Shown in pieces: positions 1-12,843 of a DNA stretch of 64,000 nucleotides. A program made the translations under genes and the position numbers. The notes beneath the pieces are model-generated. The model saw nothing but the letters and a program-made list of their open reading frames with translations, searched no databases and was not told the DNA's origin. This DNA is from Sphaerimonospora sp050942215 (GTDB lineage Bacteria > Actinomycetota > Actinomycetes > Streptosporangiales > Streptosporangiaceae). Within the stretch, counting starts at the first letter, position 1. The number at the start of each line of letters is the position of its first letter. The stretch spans positions 186,001 through 250,000 of the forward strand of contig NZ_CP192056.1 of the NCBI RefSeq assembly GCF_050942215.1. Direction: 5' to 3'.

Positions 1-4295
<4,295 letters not shown>

Positions 4296-4389
4296 GTGGG
4301 TTCGCTCTTCCCTTCTCGTGGGGATCCGTCGATGTCCACCCGGCTCTGCGCAGACGCGTCAAGGCTGTCGGATCGACCGCATATAAACC

Positions 4390-4412
4390 ACTACTCGTTC
4401 AAGTAGTTGACA
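4390..4412. promoter_or_regulatory. Dyad ACTACT-N6-AGTAGT and TTGACA in the NRPS/LuxR divergent promoter
   Basis: The 288-bp gap between the divergent NRPS and LuxR starts is clearly more AT-rich than its surroundings. It contains a perfect 6-bp inverted repeat, ACTACT-N6-AGTAGT (4390-4407). This is followed directly by TTGACA (4407-4412), a consensus -35 for the rightward gene, although the matching -10 (TAATTG, 17 bp on) is weak. The dyad is a candidate operator for the neighbouring LuxR regulator. This is inference from position and symmetry only. Confidence 0.35.
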
Positions 4413-4583
4413 TGGGACGAATGCGGAGGTAATTGGACGAATTGGCTGACCGTTGGAACCTTCCGAATCTCACCATCCGATAGGACTGTTCGGTGACGTA
4501 CCACAGCAATCCGTTCGATCGGCTCGTGTTAGCTTTTGCGGAGAAAGTCCGGACATCTCATGGGGGACCCGTGAGGGGGGGAC

Positions 4584-5888
4584 ATGGAGCTGTACGGTCT
4601 GGATCGAGAGCAGCGGATAATCGCACGTCGACTGGATGACGTGCGAGGCGGCTGCAATGAACTGGTTCTGGTCGACGGTCTGCGGGGAACCGGTAAGACG
4701 GCGTTGCTAAACCGAATTTCGGGCATCGCTCTCCGAAAAGGATTCGACGTTATAGAAGGCCCTGCGACCAGGCATCGAAAGCTCTTACTCGCGGCCTCAA
4801 TACGTGCGGACGGAGGGATGTTTCGGTCATTTCCGGAGATGGTCGGCGTGTCCCACGCCGAGGCCGGCCCCGATCCCCTGGTCGAGGCGATCGAAGCGGA
4901 ATTCGCCGCATCGGGCGGGGCACGCGGCACGTCCCGGCCGGTGCTCGTCGCCCTGGACGACGTGTCATGGCATCACCCGGACGTGTGGGCCGCGCTCGCC
5001 GGGCTGCCCTCGGCGGCCGTGCCGCAGCCGGTCCTGTGGGTGTTCGCCGGCACCACGGTGTCGGGCCTGCCCCTGCACGGCGGCGCGTACGGCGCCGGCA
5101 TCGTCCGGCTCACGCTCGGGCCGATGGACCGGCGGAGCGCGCTGCGTATGGCCGCCGATCGGCTCGGCGGGCCGCCGGACGCCGAGCTGACCCGGCTCAT
5201 CGACGCGTGCGGCCACCACCCCGGCCTGATCGCCGCCACCCTGGACACACTGATTTCCTGCCGCGCCTGCGCCGTGCGCGACGGCGTCGCCCGCCTGACC
5301 GCCGAGTCGCCGCCGCGGCAGGTGCTCACCGGGCTGCTGCGGGACGATCCCCGGCTGTCCGAGCACACCAGGGCGCTGCTCGCCGCGATCTCCGTACGCC
5401 GGCACGAGCCGCGGATGAGCGAACTGCTGAACCTGCCGAACGAGATCGCGGTGCCGCTGCTGGGCGCGGTGCGCGAAGCGACGGAGGCGGGGGTCCTCGT
5501 GGTCGACGGCGACCGGCTCAGGTTCCGGTATGCGCTGGTGCGTGAGGCCGCGTCCCTACTGGGGGTCTGTCAGGGGGGAGACGGGGAGCGGTCCCAGGGG
5601 CGGCGGCAGGACGACGACGCCGTGCTCGGCGCGGCGGGCGCGCGTATGGAGCCGTCCGCGCGGGCCCACCCACTCAGCGCCGCGGAGCACGGCATCGCCC
5701 GGCTGGTCGTCGACGGGCTGACGAACCGCCAGATCGCCTCGCGGGTCAACCTCTCCCCGCACACCGTGAACTTCCACCTCCGCAAGATCTTCCGAAAGCT
5801 GGGCGTCTCCTCTCGGGTCGAGCTGGTGGGGGCCTACCTCCACCGGCCCGACGCCGCCGACGAGCTCCAGGCCGTATTCCCCACTTAG
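4584..5888 (+). CDS. Compact ATPase-type LuxR family transcriptional regulator
   Basis: The 434-residue protein has a P-loop (GLRGTGKTA, residues about 33-41) in an N-terminal STAND/AAA-like ATPase region. It ends in a LuxR-type helix-turn-helix (about 370-425; NRQIASRVNLSPHTVNFHLR). This is the architecture of LAL-type pathway regulators but at half their usual length of about 900 residues, so the long TPR-like middle is missing. It is divergent from the NRPS and 15 bp upstream of the MFS exporter, which suggests it controls both. The start ATG follows a run of seven G residues that can serve as ribosome binding site. The first 80 codons use noticeably more A/T-ending codons than the rest, so the gene may be mosaic. 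Confidence 0.88.
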   Translation: MELYGLDREQRIIARRLDDVRGGCNELVLVDGLRGTGKTALLNRISGIALRKGFDVIEGPATRHRKLLLAASIRADGGMFRSFPEMVGVSHAEAGPDPLVEAIEAEFAASGGARGTSRPVLVALDDVSWHHPDVWAALAGLPSAAVPQPVLWVFAGTTVSGLPLHGGAYGAGIVRLTLGPMDRRSALRMAADRLGGPPDAELTRLIDACGHHPGLIAATLDTLISCRACAVRDGVARLTAESPPRQVLTGLLRDDPRLSEHTRALLAAISVRRHEPRMSELLNLPNEIAVPLLGAVREATEAGVLVVDGDRLRFRYALVREAASLLGVCQGGDGERSQGRRQDDDAVLGAAGARMEPSARAHPLSAAEHGIARLVVDGLTNRQIASRVNLSPHTVNFHLRKIFRKLGVSSRVELVGAYLHRPDAADELQAVFPT

Positions 5889-5903
5889 GAGAGCAGGACC
5901 CAC

Positions 5904-7421
5904 ATGCAGCATGAACCGCCCCAGGCCACAGGCGAACGCGGTGCGGAGGGCACGGCGTCGCCGGTCGGCGGCACCGGCGCCGAGGAGCCGATCCCGGCGC
6001 GGGTGCGAGCCGCGCTCCTGGTGGCGATGGCCGCGACGTTCGTCGCCATGATGGACTCCTACATCGTCAACGTCGCCGTCCCGTCGATCCGGGCCGATCT
6101 GAACGCCTCGGCGGCGGCGGTCGAGATGACGGCGGGCGGCTACATCCTCGTTTACGGGCTCTTCCTGGTCACCGGGGGCAGGCTGGGCGACATCGTGGGC
6201 TACAAGCGGATGTTCGTGATCGGGCTCGGCCTGTTCACGATCGCGTCACTGGCCTGCGGTACGGCGCCCAACGCCGAGCTGCTGATCGTATTCCGCTGCG
6301 TGCAGGGGTTCTCTGCCGCGCTGTTCTTCCCGCAGATCCTGTCCATCATCCAGACCTCGTTCGAGGGGCGCCGGCGGGACCGGGCGCTCGCGCTGTTCAG
6401 CGTCACCATCGGATTGGCCGCGATCACCGGTCAGATGATCGGCGGGGTCCTGGTCCAGGCCGACCTGTTCGGATGGAGCTGGCGGCCGATCTTCCTGGTG
6501 AACCTGCCGCTGGGTCTCGCCACCGTGATCGGGGCCGTGCTCACGCTGCCGGGGATGAAGGGAGCCCAGCGGCCCCGGCTCGACCTGCCGGGTGTGGGGC
6601 TGCTCACCGCGGCGCTGTTCATGCTGCTGTTTCCGCTCGCCGAGGGCACCACGGCCGGCTGGCCCGTGTGGTGCTTCGTGATGATGGTGCTGGCGGTGCC
6701 GTTCTTCGCGGTTTTCTGGCGGTGGGAGCACCGGCTCTCCGCCGGCGGCGGCCAGCCGCTGATCAGCCCCGAGCTGCTGAGGCTGCGCGGCTACCGGTCG
6801 GGCAACGCCGTGTTCCTCGCGTTCTTCGCCTGCAACGCCGGCATGTTCTTCATCCTCGCCGTGCAGCTGCAGAGCGGTCTCGGCTACACCGCGCTCCAGT
6901 CAGGTCTGCTGTTCGCCCCGCTCGGCGTCGCGTTCACGGTGGTCGCCCTGTTCGTGCCCAAGATCATGGCCGTTCTCGGGCTGCGCGTCCTGAGCCTCGG
7001 GTACGGCCTCAACGCCGTCGGCTACCTGATGCTGCTGGTGACGGCCTTCGCCGCGGGCGACGGCATCAGCGGAGCGCTGCTGATCCCGGCCCTCGTCGTC
7101 ATCGGCGTCGGACAGGGCCTGGGGGTGAGCCCGCTGCTCGGCACCGCGCTCGCGGAGGTTCCGCCGCAGCAGGTCGGCAGCTCGGCCGGAGTCCTGGAGA
7201 CGGCGGGCCAGCTGGGCATGTCGGCGGGCATCACGCTGACCGGCCTGCTCTACTTCGGCGCCCTCGGCGGCTCCGTCGGCCGGCACGATCACGTGCACGC
7301 CTTCACCGTGACCCTCGTGCTCAGCCTGGCCCTCTCCCTCGTCGCCCTGGCGTTCGTACGGCCGCTGCGCAAGGCCGCCGCGGCCCAGATGGCGGTGGCC
7401 CAGACGACGGCGGCGGCCTGA
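5904..7421 (+). CDS. MFS drug/siderophore exporter, DHA2 (14-TM) family
   Basis: The 505-residue membrane protein has the major-facilitator motif GGRLGDIVGYKRMF after helix 2 and the family-typical MDSYIVNVAVPSI in helix 1. Its length and hydrophobic pattern fit the 14-helix EmrB/QacA (DHA2) group of proton-driven exporters. It begins 15 bp after the LuxR stop with AGGAG between them, so the two genes are probably co-transcribed. Next to an NRPS the likely job is export of, or self-resistance to, the NRPS product. The substrate cannot be read from sequence. Confidence 0.88.
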   Translation: MQHEPPQATGERGAEGTASPVGGTGAEEPIPARVRAALLVAMAATFVAMMDSYIVNVAVPSIRADLNASAAAVEMTAGGYILVYGLFLVTGGRLGDIVGYKRMFVIGLGLFTIASLACGTAPNAELLIVFRCVQGFSAALFFPQILSIIQTSFEGRRRDRALALFSVTIGLAAITGQMIGGVLVQADLFGWSWRPIFLVNLPLGLATVIGAVLTLPGMKGAQRPRLDLPGVGLLTAALFMLLFPLAEGTTAGWPVWCFVMMVLAVPFFAVFWRWEHRLSAGGGQPLISPELLRLRGYRSGNAVFLAFFACNAGMFFILAVQLQSGLGYTALQSGLLFAPLGVAFTVVALFVPKIMAVLGLRVLSLGYGLNAVGYLMLLVTAFAAGDGISGALLIPALVVIGVGQGLGVSPLLGTALAEVPPQQVGSSAGVLETAGQLGMSAGITLTGLLYFGALGGSVGRHDHVHAFTVTLVLSLALSLVALAFVRPLRKAAAAQMAVAQTTAAA

Positions 7422-7549
7422 CCGGCCGGGTACGTACGCGGGTGGGTCTCGGCCGGCGCATCCGGTCGGGTGTCGTCCGTCACCTACCGCCGCGGCTTCG
7501 GTCCCCGCGCGAATGGCGGTCGGCAGGCCGACTCTCTAGTGTCGTGGCC

Positions 7550-8401
7550 ATGCGGCTTCATGTGGGATGTGCGATGTGGACCCACGCACGATGGCAGGGG
7601 CGCTTCCTGCCGCAGCGGCTCGCCCAGGGGGAGCGGCTGCGCGCGTACGCGACCTGGTGCGACGCGGTGGAGGGCAACACGACGTTCTACGCGACGCCGA
7701 CGAAGGAGACGGTGGAGTCGTGGGCGCGGCAGACAGCGCCCGACTTCCGCTTCGTGGTCAAGCTGCCCAAGCCGATCACGCATGAGCGCCGCCTCCACGG
7801 CGTGGACGAGGAGCTCCGATCGTTCCTCGACACGATGGAGCCGCTCGGGCCGCGGATCCACGCCCTCTGGATCCAGCTTCCGGGGTCGTTCGGCCCCGCC
7901 GATGTCGGCGCCCTGGCCCGCTTCCTCGGCCGGCTCCCCAAGGCGTACGGCTATGCCGTCGAGGTCCGCCACCCGGCGTTCTTCGACGATCCCCGATCCG
8001 TACGGCTTCTCGAACGGGTCCTGAGCGAGGCGGCGGCCGAGTGGGTCCCGTTCGACACCGTCGCCTTCTTCCGGACTCCGCCGGCCAGCGATGCCGAACG
8101 GGACGCGTGGACGAAGAAACCCCGGGTGCCCCGCCGGTCCTCGGCGCTCACCGGCCATCCGATCGTCCGCTACCTCGGCCGGGACGACCCGGATCGTACG
8201 ATCGAGGGCTGGCGGCCCTGGATCGACACGGTCACGGACTGGCTGCGCGAAGGCCGCTCGCCGACGGTCTTCATCCACACCCCCGACAACGCCGACGCGC
8301 TGATGCTCGCCCGCCGCTTTCACGATGACGTACGGGCCGTCCTGCCCGAGCTCGAACCGCTGCCCGACCCGATGCCGGCCGAGCCGCCGACCCTCTTCTG
8401 A
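7550..8401 (+). CDS. DUF72 (YecE-like) family protein
   Basis: The 283-residue protein starts MRLHVGCAMWTHARW and has the DUF72 pattern throughout. This includes VEGNTTFYATP, a region with FRFVVKLPKPITHE, a central WIQLPGSF and a late YLGRDDP. The family adopts a TIM-barrel fold but has no settled biochemical function. The ATG at 7550 lies at the point where family homology begins; the open frame extends much further upstream only as a shadow of the MFS gene. It looks monocistronic, with a hairpin 9 bp after the stop. Confidence 0.85.
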   Translation: MRLHVGCAMWTHARWQGRFLPQRLAQGERLRAYATWCDAVEGNTTFYATPTKETVESWARQTAPDFRFVVKLPKPITHERRLHGVDEELRSFLDTMEPLGPRIHALWIQLPGSFGPADVGALARFLGRLPKAYGYAVEVRHPAFFDDPRSVRLLERVLSEAAAEWVPFDTVAFFRTPPASDAERDAWTKKPRVPRRSSALTGHPIVRYLGRDDPDRTIEGWRPWIDTVTDWLREGRSPTVFIHTPDNADALMLARRFHDDVRAVLPELEPLPDPMPAEPPTLF

Positions 8402-8409
8402 TCACCGGC

Positions 8410-8426
8410 GGACGCCCTGAGCGTCC
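8410..8426 (+). terminator. Hairpin after the DUF72 gene
   Basis: GGACGC-N5-GCGTCC forms a perfect 6-bp stem nine bases after the stop codon. There is no T-tract, as is common in actinomycetes. Confidence 0.4.
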
Positions 8427-8590
8427 TGTATGTCATTCTGACCCGCATCATGTCGTTCTCTGCCGTATTACGGCGATTTCGTCCGTGATTGCCCGGGTAG
8501 CTTTGGGCGAGGTGCTTTCCCGGCAGGGCCGGGTAGGGGTTCGGCCGTCGCGAGTGGAGGTGGTCGCGGTGAGTGACTCCGTGAGTCGAT

Positions 8591-8700
8591 CTCGTTACGT
8601 CTCCATGGATCGCTGACGCGCCGCGCTTTCCCTGGAATAGGCGACCGAGGCGCGACATTTCCGCCCCCCGTGCCCCAGGCATGTGCGGAACGGGGGTCCG
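8591..8700 (+). promoter_or_regulatory. Leader of mgtE, possible divergent magnesium-sensing RNA
   Basis: About 300 bp without a gene precedes mgtE. Within it, CTCGTTA (8591-8597), CATGGAT and GCTGACGC occur in the order seen in the 5' part of ykoK/M-box magnesium riboswitches. The central conserved blocks are not recognisable, so the resemblance is partial. A 7-bp inverted repeat, CCCCCGT (8665-8671) with ACGGGGG (8690-8696), could sequester the region just before the start codon. Nothing else was recognised between 8427 and 8590. Confidence 0.25.
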
Positions 8701-8709
8701 CTTGTCGTG

Positions 8710-10062
8710 ATGGGAACCGGCATGACGATCACAGAAGAACCCCGCCAGATCCGTGCGCGGATGAGCGCCGGCGATCTCGCCGGCATCGCGCAGACGCTCA
8801 GGGAACTGCCGACCGTCGAGATCGTCGATCTGCTCGAGGACCTCCCGCCGCGGGAGGCCGCCGTGGCGTTCCGGGTGCTGCCCAAGCAGATCGCCGTCGC
8901 GGCGTTCGACCAGCTACGGACCGCGACGCAGGCCGACCTCGTCGCCGAGCTCGGTCACGGTCAGGTCGCCGACATTTTCACCGAGCTCGACCCCGACGAC
9001 CAGGTCGGGCTGCTCGATGAACTGCCGGCCAGGGTCGCCAAGGAGCTGCTGCGCTCCCTGCACGGCGAGGACCTGCAGGCGGCCATGGTCGTGCTCGGCT
9101 ATCCGCAGGGCTCGGTGGGGCGGCGCATGTCCCCCGAGTACGTGCACGCGCGGCCCGCCGAGACGGCAGCGACCGTGATCGACAGAGCCACCGTCCTGGC
9201 CGCGGTCTCCGAAACGATCTACACCATCCCGGTGATCAGCCATGACCGGGCGCTGCTCGGGGTGGTCAGCCTCAGGGAACTGCTCGCCGCCGAAGGCGAC
9301 CGGGAAGTCGCGGAGCTGATGTCTCCGGCGATCGGCGCCCGCGCCACCGAGGACGCCGAGGAGGTGGCGCGCAGGTGTCTCGGCCACGGCATCCTGGCCA
9401 TGCCGATCACCGATGACGAGAACCGGCTCGTCGGGCTGCTGACCATTGATGACGCGGCGAGGATCAGCCAGGCGGCGGCGGTGGAGGACCAGGCACGCGC
9501 CGGAGCCTCGGAACCGCTGCGCCGGCCCTATCTGCGTACCTCGGTGCGCAGCGTCACCAGGTCTCGGATCGTCTGGCTGCTCGTGCTCGCCGTCTCGGCG
9601 ATCCTCACGGTCAACGTGCTGGAGCTGTTCGAGGCGACGCTCGAGCAGCGGGTCGCCCTCGCGCTGTTCATCCCTCTGCTCACCGGTATCGGCGGAAACA
9701 CCGGCTCGCAGGCGGCCACCACCGTGACACGTGCGCTCGCCATGGGCGACATCCGGGCGAGGGACGTCTTCAGGGTGGCCTCCAAGGAGGCCAGGACCGG
9801 GCTGCTCCTCGGCGGTAATCTCGGCCTGCTCGGGCTGCTGCTCGCCTCACCGTTCTACGGCACGGAGTTCGGCGCCGTCATCGCCGTCACGCTGCTGACG
9901 GTCTGCCCGCTCGCCGCGACCGTCGGCGGGGTCATGCCACTGGTCGCCAAGGCCTGCCGGGTGGATCCGGCCGTCTTCTCCACCCCCTTCATCTCCACGT
10001 TCTGCGATGCCACCGGTCTGCTCGTGTATTTCACCGTCGCCACCCTCATGCTCGGCCTGTGA
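8710..10062 (+). CDS. mgtE: Magnesium transporter MgtE
   Basis: From the ATG at 8710 the protein is 450 residues. It shows the MgtE order: an N-terminal superhelical domain with LxDLPPREAAVAFRVLP repeats (about 20-120), two CBS domains (about 130-260; SPEYVHARPAETA, MSPAIGARATED), a connecting helix, and a five-helix membrane domain with the signature PLLTGIGGNTGSQ. It imports Mg2+ and is gated by the cytoplasmic domains. A GTG at 8683 is also in frame but lies inside an inverted repeat. ATG 8722 (MTITEE) is a third option, so the exact start is uncertain. It appears monocistronic. Confidence 0.93.
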   Translation: MGTGMTITEEPRQIRARMSAGDLAGIAQTLRELPTVEIVDLLEDLPPREAAVAFRVLPKQIAVAAFDQLRTATQADLVAELGHGQVADIFTELDPDDQVGLLDELPARVAKELLRSLHGEDLQAAMVVLGYPQGSVGRRMSPEYVHARPAETAATVIDRATVLAAVSETIYTIPVISHDRALLGVVSLRELLAAEGDREVAELMSPAIGARATEDAEEVARRCLGHGILAMPITDDENRLVGLLTIDDAARISQAAAVEDQARAGASEPLRRPYLRTSVRSVTRSRIVWLLVLAVSAILTVNVLELFEATLEQRVALALFIPLLTGIGGNTGSQAATTVTRALAMGDIRARDVFRVASKEARTGLLLGGNLGLLGLLLASPFYGTEFGAVIAVTLLTVCPLAATVGGVMPLVAKACRVDPAVFSTPFISTFCDATGLLVYFTVATLMLGL

Positions 10063-10131
10063 CCCACCCCGGGAGGTACGCCGTACCGATGCCGTGTGGA
10101 TGCCTCCGACACTCTTGGTAATGAGATGTAG

Positions 10132-10148
10132 TTGCAAAGGATTTGCAA
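10132..10148. promoter_or_regulatory. Nur-type (nickel uptake regulator) box upstream of the nik operon
   Basis: TTGCAA-N5-TTGCAA is a perfect 17-bp palindrome (TTGCAAA-GGA-TTTGCAA) ending 30 bp before the start of the binding-protein gene. The Streptomyces Fur-family nickel sensor Nur recognises the pattern tTGCaa-N5-ttGCAA in front of nik genes and sodF. The match identifies nickel as the likely substrate of the operon that follows and predicts repression when nickel is plentiful. Confidence 0.75.
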
Positions 10149-10178
10149 TAAGGTGCCAATGCGTTCTACCTTCGGCCC

Positions 10179-11777
10179 ATGTCGTCCGTCTTGGTCCGTT
10201 TTGCCGTGCTTGTTGCCGTGACTACGCTTCTCGGCCTGTCCGCCGCGTGTTCGGCACCGTCGGCCTCCGACGAGTCCGGAGGAAACGCCCGGCGGGCCGC
10301 GGCCGGCGACGGCTTCGTGCTCGGTCTCGGTTCCGAGCCCGACAACCTCAACCCGGTGCTCGGCTACGCCCCGGACGGGGGATCGCTCATCTTCGACGGT
10401 CTGGTGTCCCGCACCGCTGACCTGGAGCTCAAGCCCGCTCTCGCGGCGGAGCCGCCGAAGACGGACGACGCGGGCATGACCGTCACCTTCAAGCTGCGCA
10501 CCGATGTCCGCTTCCACGACGGCACCCCGCTGACCGGCGCCGACGTCGCGTACACGTATCAGGCGGTGCTCGACGAGAAGAACAACTCCAGCCTGCGCAG
10601 CGACTACGCGGCGATCGAGTCCGTCGAGGCGCCGGACCCGGAGACCGTGGTGTTCCACCTCAGGTACCCCTACGCGGCCTTCCTGCAGCGCGCCACGCTG
10701 GGGATCGTGCCCGATGGGAGCCTGGACCGGCCCGGCTTCAACACCAGGCCGGTCGGCACCGGCCCGTACCGCTTCGTGTCCTGGACCCCGGGCGACAAGA
10801 TCGTGCTGGAGGCCGATCCGTCCCATTGGAACGGTGCTCCCGCCATCGAGAAGCTGGTCCTGGCCTACGCGGCCGACGACAACGTCCGGGCGACCAGGAT
10901 GGCGGCGGGCGAGTTCGACGCCACGGTGCTGGCGCCCAAGGCCGCCGCGCGCTTCGACGGGACGGCCGGCATGACCGTCTACCGGGTGCCGAGCGCCGAC
11001 TACCGCGGCGTGATGTTCCCGATGGAGGCCCCCGTCACCGGGGACAAGGCGATCAGGAAGGCGATCAGCCTGGCGCTGGACCGGTCGGCGATGGTGAAGA
11101 CGATCCTCGCCGGGGCCGGCGGCGCCGCTTTCGGCCCGGTCGCCCCCGGCACCTCCTGGCACAACGCCGCCGTGCAGGGCTCCGAGACCGCCGACCAGGC
11201 GCGGGCCGTACAGGTCCTGGAGCAGGCGGGCTGGCGGGCCGGGCCGGACGGCATCCGGGTCAAGGACGGCACCCCGGCGCGGTTCACCCTCATGTATCCG
11301 GCGGGCGACTCGCTGCGCAAGGAGCTCGCCCTCGCGGTCGCCTCCGACGCCAAGCGCGTCGGCATCGAGATCGAACTGGCCGGGCTTGACTGGGACGCCA
11401 TCTATCCGCGCATGGCCGAGGACGCCCTGCTCATGGGGTACGGGACGCCGTTCGACCCCGATCACACCAACTATGAGCTGTTCCACTCCGACTTCGTCGG
11501 CCAGGAGCCGTTCAACCCCGCCCGTTACCGGGACTCCGAGGTCGACGCGCTGCTGGAGCGTGGGCGGCGTACGGCCGACCCCGCGGTGCGCAAGCAGGCG
11601 TACGACGCGTTCCAGCAGCGGATCAGGGACGAGGAGCCCTGGGTCTACCTCGTCTATCTCCAGCACGTCTACGTCGTACGCGGTGAGTGGACGGGGATCA
11701 CCCCATCCGTGGAGCCGCACGAGCACGCCACCGGCGGGCTGTTCCGCGACATCGCCGAGTGGAAGCCCGCGACGTGA
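10179..11777 (+). CDS. nikA: Nickel/peptide ABC transporter substrate-binding lipoprotein (NikA-like)
   Basis: The 532-residue protein begins with a lipoprotein signal ending in the lipobox LSAAC (Cys about 24). It continues as a family 5 extracellular binding protein (DppA/OppA/NikA type), with GSEPDNLNPV at the mature N terminus and the family region FKLRTDVRFHDGTPLTGADV near 100-125. It would capture substrate outside the membrane for the two permeases downstream. By sequence alone the family does not separate peptide from nickel transport; the Nur-type box 30 bp upstream favours nickel. It is the first gene of a five-gene operon. Confidence 0.85.
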   Translation: MSSVLVRFAVLVAVTTLLGLSAACSAPSASDESGGNARRAAAGDGFVLGLGSEPDNLNPVLGYAPDGGSLIFDGLVSRTADLELKPALAAEPPKTDDAGMTVTFKLRTDVRFHDGTPLTGADVAYTYQAVLDEKNNSSLRSDYAAIESVEAPDPETVVFHLRYPYAAFLQRATLGIVPDGSLDRPGFNTRPVGTGPYRFVSWTPGDKIVLEADPSHWNGAPAIEKLVLAYAADDNVRATRMAAGEFDATVLAPKAAARFDGTAGMTVYRVPSADYRGVMFPMEAPVTGDKAIRKAISLALDRSAMVKTILAGAGGAAFGPVAPGTSWHNAAVQGSETADQARAVQVLEQAGWRAGPDGIRVKDGTPARFTLMYPAGDSLRKELALAVASDAKRVGIEIELAGLDWDAIYPRMAEDALLMGYGTPFDPDHTNYELFHSDFVGQEPFNPARYRDSEVDALLERGRRTADPAVRKQAYDAFQQRIRDEEPWVYLVYLQHVYVVRGEWTGITPSVEPHEHATGGLFRDIAEWKPAT

Positions 11778-11859
11778 TCTCCGGAACCCGCTGCAGCACG
11801 CCGTTCCGTACGGCGGAGCCGACCGCCCCCCGGTCCGATCCCCCCGCTGAGCTCGCCGC

Positions 11860-12843
11860 ATGAGCAGGGCGCTGGCACGGATGGCGGTCTGGCGGGTGGC
11901 GTTCGCCGTGCCACTGCTCCTCGCGGTCACGGCGGGCATGTTCGCCCTGGCCAAGGCGTCGCCGTTCGACCCGATCCGGCAGTACCTCGGGGACCGGGCG
12001 CAGACGACGAGCCCCGAGGTCACCGCGCGGATCAGGGAGAACTGGGGCCTGGACCGGCCGCTCATCGAGCAGTACCTCGACTGGCTCGGGAGCCTGCTGC
12101 GGGGCGACCTCGGCGAGTCGCGGAGCCTGCACCGGCCGGTCGTCGACGTGATCGGCGAACGGCTGGGCTGGTCGCTGCTCGTCGTCGGCGGCGCCATCGT
12201 GGTCATGCTGATCGTCAGCCTGGCCGTCGGGGTGCTGGCCGCCTGGCGGCGGGACTCCTGGCTCGACCGCTTCATCACCGGGACGGCCTACGCCAACGAG
12301 GCCGCCCCGGTCTTCTGGACCGGCCTCATCGCGATCTGGATCTTCGCGGTGCAGCTGCGCTGGCTGCCCTCGGGCGGGCTCACCGACGCCGCCGCGACCA
12401 CGGTGCGACCGGGCGACGTGCTGCGCCACATGATCCTTCCCGTGGCGGTGCTGGCCTTCTCCCAGTCCTCCTGGCTGCTGCTGTTCGTCCGCGAATCGCT
12501 GATCAACACGTTGCGTGAGGATTTCGTGACCGGTGCGCGCGCCCGCGGCCTGCGCGAGCGGACGATCCTGGTCAGGCACGCGCTCAGATCGGCGCTGCTG
12601 CCGTTCATCACCCTGCTCGGCGCGCGCATCCCGGAGCTGGTCACCGGCGCGATCCTGGTCGAGACGATCTTCTCCTGGCCGGGCGTGGCCGGCACGTCCG
12701 TACAGGCCGCGCTCGCCGCCGACTTCCCGCTGCTCGCGGCGCTCACCCTGCTCGCAACGCTCGCGGTGGTCGTCGGAAACCTGCTCGCCGACGCGGCGTA
12801 CGTGATCGCCGATCCGCGGGTCCGCGTCCTGGGGGTGAGCTGA
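11860..12843 (+). CDS. nikB: ABC transporter permease (NikB/DppB-like)
   Basis: The 327-residue protein has the DppB-type N-terminal region (NWGLDRPLIEQYLDWLG followed by LLRGDLGESR) and six predicted membrane segments. The cytoplasmic EAA loop near 235-260 (ARARGLRERTILVRHALR) is where the ATPases dock. It ends in a TGATG overlap with the second permease. It is one half of the membrane channel of the importer. Confidence 0.88.
   Translation: MSRALARMAVWRVAFAVPLLLAVTAGMFALAKASPFDPIRQYLGDRAQTTSPEVTARIRENWGLDRPLIEQYLDWLGSLLRGDLGESRSLHRPVVDVIGERLGWSLLVVGGAIVVMLIVSLAVGVLAAWRRDSWLDRFITGTAYANEAAPVFWTGLIAIWIFAVQLRWLPSGGLTDAAATTVRPGDVLRHMILPVAVLAFSQSSWLLLFVRESLINTLREDFVTGARARGLRERTILVRHALRSALLPFITLLGARIPELVTGAILVETIFSWPGVAGTSVQAALAADFPLLAALTLLATLAVVVGNLLADAAYVIADPRVRVLGVS

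Noticed and set aside
4296..4583. Iron box in front of the NRPS
   Set aside because: No sequence with the TTAGG / CCTAA half sites was found in the divergent promoter.
6473..7549. Extension of the DUF72 gene upstream to 6473
   Set aside because: It is a shadow of the MFS exporter gene.
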